Positions 25,265 through 34,729 are shown, counted from the first letter of the stretch. The stretch: DNA of 64,000 nt from Bacillota bacterium (GCA_023411215.1 JAEYOY010000015.1:1-64000); one strand, 5' to 3'. Made by a program: numbers and translations. Notes: generated by a model not told the origin, from the sequence alone.

Positions 25265-26998
25265 ATGGGCTCAATGAGTGGCTTGTATATCGGTACGTCT
25301 GGCTTGAATGTAAGCCAGGCAGCTTTAAATGTAACTTCACATAACTTAGCTAACGTAGATACCAAAGGCTTTGTAAGACAGCAGGTGGTATTAACCGATT
25401 TTAATTATATAAAACTAGGTGACTCCTATTCCTCAACCATGTTGAAAGGCTTAGGAGCTGATTTTGCGTCTGTTAAGCAGGTTAGAGATGTTTTCCTCGA
25501 TCAGTCTTATCGACAGGAGATTGGAAGAGAATCATTCTATAGTGCGCAATATAAAGCAGTGGAAGAGATAGAAGGTTTATTCGGTGAGTTGGAGGGGGAA
25601 TCCTTTCAGGATACGATGAATGCGTTCTGGATATCTCTACAGGAGCTTGCCAAGGAACCGGACAGTGTAGTGGCAAGAGCCTCTTTAATACAGACTTCAG
25701 TTACCTTTGTCGAAAGAGCGGAGAATATTTATCACCAGCTCAATGACTATCAGGTAAATCTAAATACGCAGATTAAGGATCAGGTAGCTCGCATCAATGT
25801 AATCGGAGAACAAATAAAATCACTTAACTGGAAGATTAGGCAATATGAAAGTACCGGAGTGGAGAAAGCAAATGATCTTCGGGATGAACGCAATAACCTG
25901 CTGGATGAGTTGGGTTCGATGGCTCGCATCACCTATAAAGAAAATGCAGCGGGTATTGTCAATGTTAGCCTGGAAGGAGTACCCTTTGTAACGGAGGATA
26001 TGTCTTTCGAGATGGGTGTGATTCCAGTAAGTGAAACCAGTAATATGTTAAAGCCGGTATGGGTGGCTTTCGGTAATGCTGATGTATTTAATATGAGCCG
26101 TGCCGCATCCTCGGAGGATAATACCGATATCGGTTCCCTGAAGGGATTACTGACGGCAAGAGGTGATAAACAGGCTAATTATACTGATATTCCGAAGAAA
26201 GAAAATTATGAAACGAATGCCTTATATCAAGCGGCAGTCATTGATTTTAATAATACAATTAATGCATCCATCGTTATGTCGACGCAAGCCCAATTTGATC
26301 AGCTGATACACGGTATTGTAACGACAATTAATGATATCCTGAGTCCGAATATCAAGGTTACTCAATCGGACGGTACGATAGTAAAGATACTGGATGTCGA
26401 TAATGCTCCAGTCGGTATGGACAGTAATGCAACAAAAGGCGAAGCCTTATTTGTACGTAAGTCCATGCCCAGATATGGCGAGGAAGAGGAAGTGACGTTT
26501 CTTAAGGAGGATGGTTCCTATGATTCTATGTTAACCAGAAACTATAATGAAGAGGATCCCTCCGATAACTATTCTCTATTCACCTTAGGCGAGATAGAAG
26601 TGAATCCGGTAATAATGCAGAACTATGCATTAATTCCGTTATCCAGTAATTCCGGTTCCGGAGATTTTGATGTTGAGACAGCGAGGAAGCTGATTTCTGA
26701 ATGGCAGAATGCCTTCTCAACCCTATCACCGAATACCTTAACATCATATAATTTCAGCGATTATTATACCTCCTTCATCTCGGAGATTGCAAATCGGGGC
26801 GAACAACTGAACACCATTAGTATGAATCAGGCTGCCATGGCGGATACCATCAATAATCAAAGAGCAGAAGTAACTGGTGTATCCTCGGACGAGGAGCTGA
26901 CCAACCTTATAAAATATCAGCACGCATACAATGCATCTGCAAGATATGTGAATGTGGTTAGTGAGATGCTGGAACACGTTATTATGAGCTTGTCTTAG
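25265..26998 (+). CDS. flgK: Flagellar hook-associated protein 1 FlgK (first copy)
   Basis: Exported structural protein of the hook-filament junction, 577 residues. The N-terminal D0 signature is present (SGLNVSQAALNVTSHNLANV, then TKGFVRQQV), as is the C-terminal one (SSDEELTNLIKYQHAYNASA with RYVNVVSEMLEHVI). Middle regions show FQDTMNAFWISLQELAKEPD and NDLRDERNNLLDELG, typical of FlgK. A second full-length FlgK follows 43 bases later, so the cluster carries two non-identical copies. Which one builds the junction, or whether both do, cannot be read from sequence. Confidence 0.94.
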   Translation: MGSMSGLYIGTSGLNVSQAALNVTSHNLANVDTKGFVRQQVVLTDFNYIKLGDSYSSTMLKGLGADFASVKQVRDVFLDQSYRQEIGRESFYSAQYKAVEEIEGLFGELEGESFQDTMNAFWISLQELAKEPDSVVARASLIQTSVTFVERAENIYHQLNDYQVNLNTQIKDQVARINVIGEQIKSLNWKIRQYESTGVEKANDLRDERNNLLDELGSMARITYKENAAGIVNVSLEGVPFVTEDMSFEMGVIPVSETSNMLKPVWVAFGNADVFNMSRAASSEDNTDIGSLKGLLTARGDKQANYTDIPKKENYETNALYQAAVIDFNNTINASIVMSTQAQFDQLIHGIVTTINDILSPNIKVTQSDGTIVKILDVDNAPVGMDSNATKGEALFVRKSMPRYGEEEEVTFLKEDGSYDSMLTRNYNEEDPSDNYSLFTLGEIEVNPVIMQNYALIPLSSNSGSGDFDVETARKLISEWQNAFSTLSPNTLTSYNFSDYYTSFISEIANRGEQLNTISMNQAAMADTINNQRAEVTGVSSDEELTNLIKYQHAYNASARYVNVVSEMLEHVIMSLS

Positions 26999-27041
26999 GA
27001 TAATATTAAGGCGAATAAAAGCTCAGGATTGGAGTGAGATT

Positions 27042-28895
27042 ATGTCATCGACTTTTTTTGGATTGAACATCGGACAAACCGGATTATATGCTTATAAGTC
27101 GGCATTGGATACGACGGCTCATAATATCTCCAATGCAGAGACAGAAGGCTATTCCAGACAGGTGATGGAGCAGAAGGCTGGCAAAGCATTAAAGATGAAT
27201 TCTACTTACGGTATGGCGGGTACTGGTGTCAGTGTGACCGGAGTTATACAGAAAAGAGAAGAATATTACGATTCGAAGTATTGGAAGAACAGTACTCTTT
27301 ATGGTGAGTACTCCGGAAAATCATATTATATGAACGAAATTGAAAGCTATTTTAACGAAGTTAGCCTAGAAGGGTTTACGACAACCTTTAATTCCATGTA
27401 TGAGAGTCTGCAGGAATTATCCAAGGATCCTTCGAGCCTGAATGTACGAACTCAGGTAGTTAACTTTGCGAAAAGCTTTACAGAATATTTTAATTCTTTA
27501 TCGGTGAACATGAACAGCATTCAAGAGGAATGTAATTTTGAGATACGTAACAAGGTGGATCAGATTAATTCCTGTGCACAGCAGATCGCGGCGTTAACCA
27601 AGCAGATTAATACACTGGAGGTGACCGGCGGGGTAGCCAACGATTTAAGGGATCAGAGAGCGCTTTTAGTAGATGAACTATCTGAGATAGCCAATATATC
27701 GGTAACTGAGAAGAAGGTAGGAGCAGGAATTGGCATTACCAGCTATGTTGTAAAGCTGGACAGTATCACTCTGGTGGATACCAGTAATTACAATTCCTTA
27801 CATGTAGTACCGAGAGAGAAAAAGGCTAACCTTAATGATGTGGAAGGTTTATACGATATCAAATGGGAAAATGATCAGGATTTTGATATCAGAAGTGCTT
27901 CTTTGGGTGGAACGCTACAGGCGTTGTTTGAGGTTCGTGATGGTAATAACCAATTCAACCTCCAAGGAAAGGGATCTGCAGAGGCAGGTAGTAATGTGGT
28001 CACCCTGGTTGATACGAATATCAATTCGGTCGAGAAGCTGAATATTCCTGAGACAGGAGTTGTAACGGTAGGCAATCGAAATTATAAATATTCCGGTTTT
28101 GAAGTTACAAAGGATTCCGAGGGTAAATTTGTCTATACCTTTGAACTGGAAGAATATGTTGTGGTGGATGCGACAGATGTGAACACCCAGGTAGGCGAAA
28201 GTATCAACTACAAGGGGATACCATATTATATGGAGCAGTTGAACGAATTTGTTCGTACCTTCTCGAAAGCGTTTAATGATATTCACAGATCAGGTAAAGA
28301 CTTGGACGGTAAAGCCGGTATGGATGTCTTCAGTGCCACAAATAAAGTCAGCGGAAGGGAATATACCTTTGGCCCCCTTTTAGATTCGGGGGATTATAGC
28401 TACTATGATTGGGATACCTTCAACTCTCAAATGGGTGGATTAAATGACGAGACCCCAGAGGATGAACCGCTTTATGGTTCCTATTATTTTATGACCGCAT
28501 CGAATTTCACAATCAACGAAGAGATGATACGAAATGCGAATAAATTGGTAACAACGACCGATATTACAAATGGTATCGAGGCGAATGACATCGTTGAGAA
28601 GCTCATCGCTTTGAAGGAAAATAAGCGGTTGTTTGATCAGGGTACTCCAGATGGCTTCTTTCAGACATTAGTAGCTGAGATTGGTATTGATACCACAAAA
28701 GCAGCAACTTTCTCTGATGGCCAGACCAATATTCTGAAAAGCATTACCAACCAGAGATTATCCGTCTCCGGTGTGGATGTAGATGAGGAAGCAATGAACT
28801 TGGTCCGTTACCAGAATGCGTACAATTTATCAGCAAAGGTCATTTCTGTAATGGATGAGATATATGATAAGCTGATTAATTATATGGGCGTATAG
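27042..28895 (+). CDS. flgK: Flagellar hook-associated protein 1 FlgK (second copy)
   Basis: Second FlgK paralogue of 617 residues. N-terminal D0 signature is TGLYAYKSALDTTAHNISNA with TEGYSRQVM; the C-terminal end is VDEEAMNLVRYQNAYNLSAK plus ISVMDEIYDKLIN. The FlgK middle motifs are GFTTTFNSMYESLQELSKDP and GGVANDLRDQRALLVDELSE. It looks closer to the textbook FlgK than the first copy, because the GYSRQ and YQNAY motifs are consensus. The two proteins are clearly divergent, so this is an old duplication rather than a recent one. A hairpin after the stop codon may end the flgM-flgK transcript. Confidence 0.94.
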   Translation: MSSTFFGLNIGQTGLYAYKSALDTTAHNISNAETEGYSRQVMEQKAGKALKMNSTYGMAGTGVSVTGVIQKREEYYDSKYWKNSTLYGEYSGKSYYMNEIESYFNEVSLEGFTTTFNSMYESLQELSKDPSSLNVRTQVVNFAKSFTEYFNSLSVNMNSIQEECNFEIRNKVDQINSCAQQIAALTKQINTLEVTGGVANDLRDQRALLVDELSEIANISVTEKKVGAGIGITSYVVKLDSITLVDTSNYNSLHVVPREKKANLNDVEGLYDIKWENDQDFDIRSASLGGTLQALFEVRDGNNQFNLQGKGSAEAGSNVVTLVDTNINSVEKLNIPETGVVTVGNRNYKYSGFEVTKDSEGKFVYTFELEEYVVVDATDVNTQVGESINYKGIPYYMEQLNEFVRTFSKAFNDIHRSGKDLDGKAGMDVFSATNKVSGREYTFGPLLDSGDYSYYDWDTFNSQMGGLNDETPEDEPLYGSYYFMTASNFTINEEMIRNANKLVTTTDITNGIEANDIVEKLIALKENKRLFDQGTPDGFFQTLVAEIGIDTTKAATFSDGQTNILKSITNQRLSVSGVDVDEEAMNLVRYQNAYNLSAKVISVMDEIYDKLINYMGV

Positions 28896-28939
28896 GAATG
28901 GGTATAGAAAGCGAAATGCGCTTTCTGTCATACCCATTC
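28896..28939 (+). terminator. Long hairpin immediately after the second flgK
   Basis: GAATGGGTAT (28896-28905) pairs with ATACCCATTC (28930-28939), with an inner AAAGCG/CGCTTT stem. No clear T-run follows, so it may be a weak terminator or an RNA-stabilising end. Confidence 0.6.
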
Positions 28940-28955
28940 CTAGGAAAGAATATAC

Positions 28956-29107
28956 AATGAATTCCATTGGAAATTCATTTTATATTCTTTCGGGTAGTGG
29001 CAAGGACGATAAAAATGAATTCGAATGGAAATTCATTTTACATTCTTCTGGGTAGTGGCAAAGGCGATAAAATGAATTCCATTGGAAATTCATTTTATAT
29101 TCTTTCG
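28956..29107 (+). repeat. 57/58-bp direct repeats with internal palindrome, upstream of flgL
   Basis: Copies start at 28956, 29014 and 29071, the third partial. Each contains AATGAATTC-N-AATGGAAATTCATTTT, an imperfect palindrome (ATGAATT/AATTCAT), then TATATTCTTTCGGGTAGTGG and CAA(A)GGCGATAAA. An ORF of about 84 codons runs through it but has no ribosome site and merely reflects the repeat. The whole 28896-29220 gap is 325 bases. Confidence 0.85.
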
Positions 29108-29220
29108 GAAGTGTCTAGACGGATCATGAATATTGCCATGACATTAATAGATAGATTTGGCTTTCAATATGAAGTGATAATCATTGAAAATATAGAATTA
29201 CGGGATTGGGGGTTAGGATA

Positions 29221-30711
29221 ATGAGAATAACGAATCGAATGATGACAAACAATATGATGAATAATATCAATAAGAATAAAATCAATATGACTGCTTTGGA
29301 GCAGCAATACTCCACTGGTAAGAAGATTCAGAGGCCTTCCGAAGACCCGATTATTGCGGTCAGAGCGCTGAAGCTTCGTACGAACCTTTCAGAGCTTGAG
29401 CAATATTATGAGAAGAACATCCCGGATGCCAAATCGTGGATGGATGTGACGGAGAGTGCTTTGACTACGGTGAATGGTATTCTGTCTTCGATTAATACTT
29501 ACTGCGTTCAGGGAAGTACAGATACACTGACGGCCAATGACCGATCTGCAATTGTAGAGAATCTGGAACAGATGAAACAGCAGATCTACCAGGAGGGCAA
29601 TACAAATTATGCAGGAAGGTATGTTTTCACCGGATATAAGACTGACAGCTCTTTGATTTTTACAGAAGATACGCCGAACATGAATTATTCGATTACGGAG
29701 AATTTCACCGGAGAGCAGATACAAATTATAGACAAGACCATTGGCGGTTATAAATTGTCGGATTTTGCTGCCGGAAACACCTTTGATAAGGCTCCCGAGT
29801 ACAAGCAGAGCTATCGGCTTCAACTGTCCTATGATGGATTGAGTTCCGAAAACCCTGAGAAGATTAACTGTTCGATAAGAAACGACTCTGGTACTTTAGT
29901 CGATCAGTCCTTCAATATTACAAGAGTATGCTCGCTGGAGGATCCAGCAGCATATACTCCTGAAGGTAATGAGATTAATTATATCCCGGAGACAGGTGAG
30001 GTGATTCTGGGTAAAGCTATATATGAAACTCTTCGTACCGCAGAGAACATTAATCTGACCTACGATAAGTCGGGCTTTGCAAAAGGAGACCTGAAGCCGG
30101 AGCATTATTTTAATTGTAAGATGACGGACAGCTTAAAGCCGGAGCAGGATGAGATTGAGTTTACAAAGGAAGAGCAGAAGATCCAGTATGAGGTTAACTT
30201 CAATCAGAAGCTTACGATCAACACAGAGGGAAGCGATGCCTTCTCACATCAGATCGGAAGAACAATCAGCGATATCATGAATGCGGTAAATGAAGTTATC
30301 TCGGTGGAAAATATTATTAAAGAGGTTGAAAACCGTCTAAAGGATACTACTATTTCCGATAATGATAAGGCTCGCTATGAGAAGATGAAGGAACAGCTGG
30401 ATACGGAGCTTGAGCTTAAAAAGGAGAATATGCAACAGGCCTTTTCGCGTGGCATTTCAATGTCAACTGCAGAACAGAGCAGGGTAAATATCGCGGTTGC
30501 TGATCTTGGTAGCAGATATGTCAGGCTAGAGCTCACCGAGGATCGCTTATCCAGCCAGAAGGTTGATTTTACAGAATTATTATCCACCAATGAGGATGCG
30601 GATATTACAGAAACTATTATCAAATATAGCTCAGCAGATGCGATATATAAAGCGTCCCTTTCAGCAGCTTCGAAGATTGTGCAGAATACCTTGCTGGATT
30701 ATCTGAGGTAG
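29221..30711 (+). CDS. flgL: Flagellar hook-associated protein 3 FlgL
   Basis: Exported junction protein of about 496 residues that connects FlgK to the filament. ATG at 29221 lies after GGGGGTTAGGATA; an in-frame GTG slightly upstream is less well placed. The flagellin-like N-terminus MRITNRMMTNNMMNNINKNK and TGKKIQRPSEDPIIAVRALK, and the C-terminal helix STNEDADITETIIKYSSADA are diagnostic. At 496 residues it is longer than the roughly 300 of Bacillus FlgL; the extra sequence lies in the middle domain. Confidence 0.93.
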   Translation: MRITNRMMTNNMMNNINKNKINMTALEQQYSTGKKIQRPSEDPIIAVRALKLRTNLSELEQYYEKNIPDAKSWMDVTESALTTVNGILSSINTYCVQGSTDTLTANDRSAIVENLEQMKQQIYQEGNTNYAGRYVFTGYKTDSSLIFTEDTPNMNYSITENFTGEQIQIIDKTIGGYKLSDFAAGNTFDKAPEYKQSYRLQLSYDGLSSENPEKINCSIRNDSGTLVDQSFNITRVCSLEDPAAYTPEGNEINYIPETGEVILGKAIYETLRTAENINLTYDKSGFAKGDLKPEHYFNCKMTDSLKPEQDEIEFTKEEQKIQYEVNFNQKLTINTEGSDAFSHQIGRTISDIMNAVNEVISVENIIKEVENRLKDTTISDNDKARYEKMKEQLDTELELKKENMQQAFSRGISMSTAEQSRVNIAVADLGSRYVRLELTEDRLSSQKVDFTELLSTNEDADITETIIKYSSADAIYKASLSAASKIVQNTLLDYLR

Positions 30712-30735
30712 TAGATGGCATTACCGAAAGCAATA

Positions 30736-30763
30736 TAAGTTATTCCAATAGTTATAGCGATAT
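30736..30763 (+). promoter_or_regulatory. Possible SigD-like promoter before fliW
   Basis: TAAG (30736-30739), 16 bases and AGCGATAT (30756-30763) resemble a SigD site but with a non-consensus -10 and spacing. The same bases contain TATAAT (30761-30766), which could instead be a SigA -10 box with TTATTC 15 bases upstream. Confidence 0.35.
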
Positions 30764-30792
30764 AATTTACATAGAGAAAGGAAGGTATTGAA

Positions 30793-31260
30793 ATGCTGGT
30801 TAAGACAAGACATTTTGGAGAGATAGATCTTGATGAAGACAAGATTATTTATTTTGAAAATGGGATTTTTGGTTTTGAGGAGTATAAAGAGTTCACCCTT
30901 TTATACGATGATGAAGGTGGAGAAAGACAGGATATCTCTTGGCTACAGAGCTTAAATGAACCCGCGTTGGCGATACCGGTGGTAAATCCTTTTGTCGTAA
31001 AATCGGATTATAATCCTGAGGTGGATGATGAATTATTGAAGCCTCTTGGCAGCCTGACAGAGGAAAACGTTGTGGTACTCATATCAATTACGGTACCGGA
31101 ACAGGTGGAGAGAATAACCGCTAATTTAAAAGCTCCCTTTATTATAAATTCAGATGAGCGAAAAGGTGCACAGATTGTTGTAGAAAATACGGACTATGAG
31201 GTCAAGTACTATTTCTATGAGCAGTTAAAGGCACTCAAGGCGGCAAAGGAGGGCAAATAA
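30793..31260 (+). CDS. fliW: Flagellar assembly factor FliW
   Basis: Cytoplasmic regulator of 155 residues that binds either flagellin or CsrA. In Bacillus subtilis, FliW freed from flagellin binds CsrA and relieves repression of flagellin translation. The sequence shows the expected KTRHFGEIDLDEDKIIYFEN and GIFGFEEYKEFTLL opening, SLNEPALAIPVVNPF in the middle and a conserved acidic-hydrophobic end. It is followed by csrA with a one-base gap, the typical order. Confidence 0.96.
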   Translation: MLVKTRHFGEIDLDEDKIIYFENGIFGFEEYKEFTLLYDDEGGERQDISWLQSLNEPALAIPVVNPFVVKSDYNPEVDDELLKPLGSLTEENVVVLISITVPEQVERITANLKAPFIINSDERKGAQIVVENTDYEVKYYFYEQLKALKAAKEGK

Positions 31261-31261
31261 T

Positions 31262-31483
31262 ATGCTGGCCCTATCAAGAAGAGCGAATGAGTCAATTGTA
31301 ATCGGTAGCGATATAGAGATTACTGTGCTGGAAGTAAAAGGTGATCAGGTTAAAATCGGAATCAGTGCACCTAAGTCAGTACCGATCTATCGTAAGGAGA
31401 TTTATCTGCAGATTAAGGAAGCAAATAAAGAAGCGATCGAATCTACAGCTACGGATGATATCCTTAAGAAGTTATTTCAATAA
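31262..31483 (+). CDS. csrA: Carbon storage regulator/translational repressor CsrA
   Basis: RNA-binding dimer of 73 residues. MLALSRRANESIVIGSDIEI, VLEVKGDQVKIGISAPKSVP and IYRKEIYLQIKEANKEA are textbook CsrA, with the RNA-contact arginine near 44 (YRKEIY). It binds GGA-containing leaders; the flagellin leader at 34.8 kb has such a site. A rather extended C-terminal tail (residues 56-73) is usual for FliW-regulated CsrA of Gram-positives, where it carries the FliW contact. Confidence 0.97.
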   Translation: MLALSRRANESIVIGSDIEITVLEVKGDQVKIGISAPKSVPIYRKEIYLQIKEANKEAIESTATDDILKKLFQ

Positions 31484-31508
31484 GACAAGTTAATAGGACG
31501 GAGACAAG

Positions 31509-31561
31509 AGGCTTTCTGAAAAATGGTTGCAAGAGGCAATTGGATTCAGTAAGCCTTTTTG
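31509..31561 (+). terminator. Terminator after csrA
   Basis: AGGCTT-T-CTGAA (31509-31520) pairs with TTCAG-T-AAGCCT (31545-31556), followed by five T. It separates fliW-csrA from the SigD-driven flaG unit. Confidence 0.8.
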
Positions 31562-31590
31562 GCAATTTACATAATTTTAATTGATAGCTA

Positions 31591-31617
31591 TTAACTTTTT
31601 GGAAAGTAAGCCGATAT
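31591..31617 (+). promoter_or_regulatory. SigD-type promoter before flaG-fliD-fliS
   Basis: TTAA (31591-31594), exactly 15 bases, and a perfect GCCGATAT (31610-31617). About 90 bases of leader follow before flaG. Confidence 0.8.
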
Positions 31618-31716
31618 AAGAAATAGGATGTTAATGCGAATTAATATGCAGTCAAGGATGGAGAACGCATTATTAATAACTATTGAAAATTCACTTACAC
31701 ATGGAGGTGTGTCGAT

Positions 31717-32151
31717 ATGGCATTAGAGGTATTGTCAGGAGCGGTGTACAAGGATCCCGCAAAACTACCCCCCAAACAGATGGCAGAACAGAATACGCAG
31801 GGGCGGAGTGTGGCCAATTTAAGTATTACAGAGGTACCCGTTAGTGTTACTAATGTTACGGGAAGTAATTATGCGGGTCAAGAACTAGGAAGCGGACAGT
31901 ATAATCCACAAAAAGAAGGAATGGCATCAGAACAACAGATTAAAAGTGCTATATCCCAAGCAAATCATAAAATGAAGTCAGTTAGAACAAAATGCGAATT
32001 TTCTTACCATGAAGAGACGAAGCGAGTGTCAATAAAAGTGGTGGATAAGGATACGCAAGAAGTGATAAAGGAAATTCCTCCGGAGGAAACCCTGGAAATG
32101 ATACAAAAGATGTGGGAACTTGCAGGAATCCTGGTAGATGAGAGAAGGTAG
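31717..32151 (+). CDS. flaG: FlaG family flagellar protein
   Basis: Product of 144 residues, ATG after GGAGGTGTGTCGAT. The first half is disordered (Gln/Ser/Asn-rich), the second half is the FlaG domain with CEFSYHEETKRVSIKVVDKD and TQEVIKEIPPEETLEMIQKM. FlaG proteins affect filament length in other bacteria; the mechanism is not settled. It is the first gene behind the SigD promoter and is followed eight bases later by fliD. Confidence 0.92.
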   Translation: MALEVLSGAVYKDPAKLPPKQMAEQNTQGRSVANLSITEVPVSVTNVTGSNYAGQELGSGQYNPQKEGMASEQQIKSAISQANHKMKSVRTKCEFSYHEETKRVSIKVVDKDTQEVIKEIPPEETLEMIQKMWELAGILVDERR

Positions 32152-32159
32152 GTGATAGT

Positions 32160-33722
32160 ATGGCGATACAATTGAGCGGATTGGCTTCTGGTATGGATAC
32201 AGAAAGTATGGTATCCGAGCTGATGAAAGCACAGCGTATGAAATCAACTAAGCTTGAAAATAAAAAAACAAAACTCGAATGGAAGCAAGATATTTGGAAG
32301 TCAATGAATACAAAGATATATTCATTTTATACAAATCAATTATCTAAGCTTAAGATGCAAGGAAGTTATTTGACTAAAAAGGTATCATCAACAAATGAAG
32401 ATAAGGTAACAGTTACAGCCAATGGCAGCGCGCCGTCCGGATCGCATAGTATTCAGGTTAAAAAGCTGGCTAGTTCCCAATTTATAACCGGTTCCAAAGT
32501 TGATGTGGATAAGAATGGAAAGGCTGTAACAGGTAGTACTAAGTTAACAGACCTTGGCTTTGATGCTGCAGAGGGAACAGTAATTACGGTTAAAGCAGGG
32601 AGCAAGGATGCATTGACCCTTAATGTAGATGCGAATACAACGGTAAATGATTTTGTTAGTACTTGTACAAAAGCAGGTCTTAACTGTCAATATGATACAC
32701 AACAGGATCGGTTTTTTATCAGTTCAAAGGAAAGCGGCTATCAAAATGCGTTTTCAATCACTTCTTCACCTAACACTACGAATAAATTATCTATGTTAGG
32801 TCTTAGCGAAATAGTCACCACTACTACAGATGGAGTAGCTACAACAGTCGTGGATTCGAACGTAAAGCTGGTTAATTCCTCGGATGCCAGTATCATTTAT
32901 AATGGTGCTGAGTTAACTGCGAAAAGCAATACGATTACGGCAAATGGTCTCACCTTTAATATCAAAGCGGTAACCGCAGGAGCTGATACCGAAGATGTAA
33001 CAGACGATGAGATAATTAAGTTATCCGTCACGGATGATACACAAGCTGTTTATGATATGATTAAGAATTTTGTTAAGTCGTATAATGAGCTTCTAGACGA
33101 AATGAATAAGTACTATTATGCGGATAATGCAAAAGGCTACGACCCTTTGACCGACGATCAGAAAGAAAGTATGACCGATGATCAGATAACAAAGTGGGAG
33201 GATAAAATAAAAGCATCCCTTTTACGCAGAGATTCCTCTGCGGGTGCTGTTCTATCATCTTTGAGATCAATTTTTAGTACTAATGTAAAAGTGAATGACA
33301 AAGCTTACAATTTGGCTAGCTTCGGAATCGTTACAACAGACTATACGGAAAAGGGTAAGCTCCATATATATGGAGATTCTGAGGATTCTTCAACAGCTAG
33401 CAAGACGGATAAGCTTATGGATATGTTAAAGAACGATCCGGAAGTCGTAATGAAGGTATTTACGAAAATGACGGGTGATATATACGAGGACTTGACTAAA
33501 AAAATGACAAGTTCTTCTCTTAATAGTGCACTCACACTCTATAATGATAAAGAAATGACAAGTACATTGAAAAGGTATAATGAAGATTTGGATACCTTGG
33601 AGGATAGGCTGCAGGCAATGGAAAGAAAATATTATAGGCAGTTTACTGCAATGGAAAAAGCGCTATCAAGTCTAAATTCCCAAAGCTCTTCCTTAGCAGC
33701 TATGCTCGGCACACCAACGTAA
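32160..33722 (+). CDS. fliD: Filament cap protein FliD
   Basis: Exported cap protein of 520 residues (HAP2) needed for flagellin polymerisation. The N-terminal D0 region IQLSGLASGMDTESMVSELM with the following KTKLEWKQDIWKSMNTKI, and the C-terminal coiled coil (EDLDTLEDRLQAMERKYYRQ, FTAMEKALSSLNSQSSSLAA) are diagnostic. The middle domains are Ser/Thr/Asn-rich, expected for exposed surfaces and perhaps sites for glycosylation. fliS and a second chaperone follow. Confidence 0.95.
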   Translation: MAIQLSGLASGMDTESMVSELMKAQRMKSTKLENKKTKLEWKQDIWKSMNTKIYSFYTNQLSKLKMQGSYLTKKVSSTNEDKVTVTANGSAPSGSHSIQVKKLASSQFITGSKVDVDKNGKAVTGSTKLTDLGFDAAEGTVITVKAGSKDALTLNVDANTTVNDFVSTCTKAGLNCQYDTQQDRFFISSKESGYQNAFSITSSPNTTNKLSMLGLSEIVTTTTDGVATTVVDSNVKLVNSSDASIIYNGAELTAKSNTITANGLTFNIKAVTAGADTEDVTDDEIIKLSVTDDTQAVYDMIKNFVKSYNELLDEMNKYYYADNAKGYDPLTDDQKESMTDDQITKWEDKIKASLLRRDSSAGAVLSSLRSIFSTNVKVNDKAYNLASFGIVTTDYTEKGKLHIYGDSEDSSTASKTDKLMDMLKNDPEVVMKVFTKMTGDIYEDLTKKMTSSSLNSALTLYNDKEMTSTLKRYNEDLDTLEDRLQAMERKYYRQFTAMEKALSSLNSQSSSLAAMLGTPT

Positions 33723-33804
33723 TATCTATAGTATGTGTATTTTTGATGTGGCATTAAAGAGAGTAATAAATGTAACTATGTATTAATGAAAGGATGAACA
33801 GATA

Positions 33805-34182
33805 ATGGCATTTAATGCGGCAACTGCATATAAGGATAATCGTATCTTAACCGCTTCGCCAGAGGAGCTTACATTAATGTTATTTGATGGGGCAATTAAG
33901 TTCTGCAATATAGCGATCATGGCTCTTGAAAAGAATGATTTACAGGCGGCAAATACCAATATTATTAAAGCAGAAAAGATTATAGTGGAGTTTCGATCCA
34001 CTCTGAACTTTGATTATCCGGTTGCAAACGATTTTGACATTATATATGAATATATTTATCGTAGACTGATTGAAGCAAATGTAAAGAAAGATAAAGAAAT
34101 TGTAGAGGAAGCGTTACATTTTATACGTGAGATGCGCGATACCTGGAAGGATGCAATGAAGCTGGCGAAGGGATCTAAGTAA
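33805..34182 (+). CDS. fliS: Flagellin export chaperone FliS
   Basis: Cytoplasmic helical chaperone of 125 residues that holds flagellin unfolded before export. NAATAYKDNRILTASPEELT, LMLFDGAIKFCNIAIMALE and the helix INKAEKII-type segment (here IIKAEKIIVEFRSTLNFDYP) match FliS. The gene lies 82 bases after fliD and immediately before a FliT/FlgN-like gene, a standard arrangement. Confidence 0.95.
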   Translation: MAFNAATAYKDNRILTASPEELTLMLFDGAIKFCNIAIMALEKNDLQAANTNIIKAEKIIVEFRSTLNFDYPVANDFDIIYEYIYRRLIEANVKKDKEIVEEALHFIREMRDTWKDAMKLAKGSK

Positions 34183-34212
34183 TAGAAACAAATAGTAGGG
34201 AGAGTGAACAAT

Positions 34213-34710
34213 ATGGCAACAGATGATCCCGTTACAAAGGAAACATATATTAAACTACTAGTAGATACCTTGTCTAATAAACTGCAGGTGATGGATCAAT
34301 TAATCTTACTATCTCTGACTCAGGAGAAAGAGATTTCTTCAGATACATTTGATGAAAAGTACTTCGAAGAGCTCATGGATCAAAAAAGTACTTTGATTGA
34401 AAAATTAAATCAGCTTGATACGGGCTTTGATACAATTTATCAAGCAGTCGACGAAGAATTAAAGGGAAATAAAGCAAAATATAAAGATGCTATTATCGTG
34501 ATGCAGGACTTAATAAAGAAGATTACAGATAAAAGTGTTGAACTTCAAGCATTGGAAATCAGGAATAGAGACAAGCTGGAACAGCTACTTAGCCATAAGC
34601 GTAAAGAAATAAAGAGCTCCAGAGTCTTGGGTAAGACTGCGACAAATTATTATAAGACGATGGCAAATCAACATGAACAGAAGTCTTTCTTTTACGACAC
34701 AAAAAAATAA
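34213..34710 (+). CDS. FliT/FlgN-like flagellar chaperone (hypothetical)
   Basis: Product of about 165 residues. ATG at 34213 lies about nine bases after GGGAG; a GTG at 34204 is the alternative. It is predicted all-helical, with heptad-like stretches (LVDTLSNKLQVMDQLILLSL and DQKSTLIEKLNQLDTGFDTI), resembling FlgN at low similarity. Its site between fliS and flagellin suggests the FliT role, chaperone for the FliD cap, but no decisive motif exists. It would be the second FlgN-like protein in the cluster. Confidence 0.75.
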   Translation: MATDDPVTKETYIKLLVDTLSNKLQVMDQLILLSLTQEKEISSDTFDEKYFEELMDQKSTLIEKLNQLDTGFDTIYQAVDEELKGNKAKYKDAIIVMQDLIKKITDKSVELQALEIRNRDKLEQLLSHKRKEIKSSRVLGKTATNYYKTMANQHEQKSFFYDTKK

Positions 34711-34729
34711 AAAATATTATATATGGGTA

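Noticed and set aside
28967..29221. An 84-codon frame before flgL
   Set aside because: It lacks a ribosome site and reflects the 57-bp repeat; the frame ends inside the flgL ribosome site.
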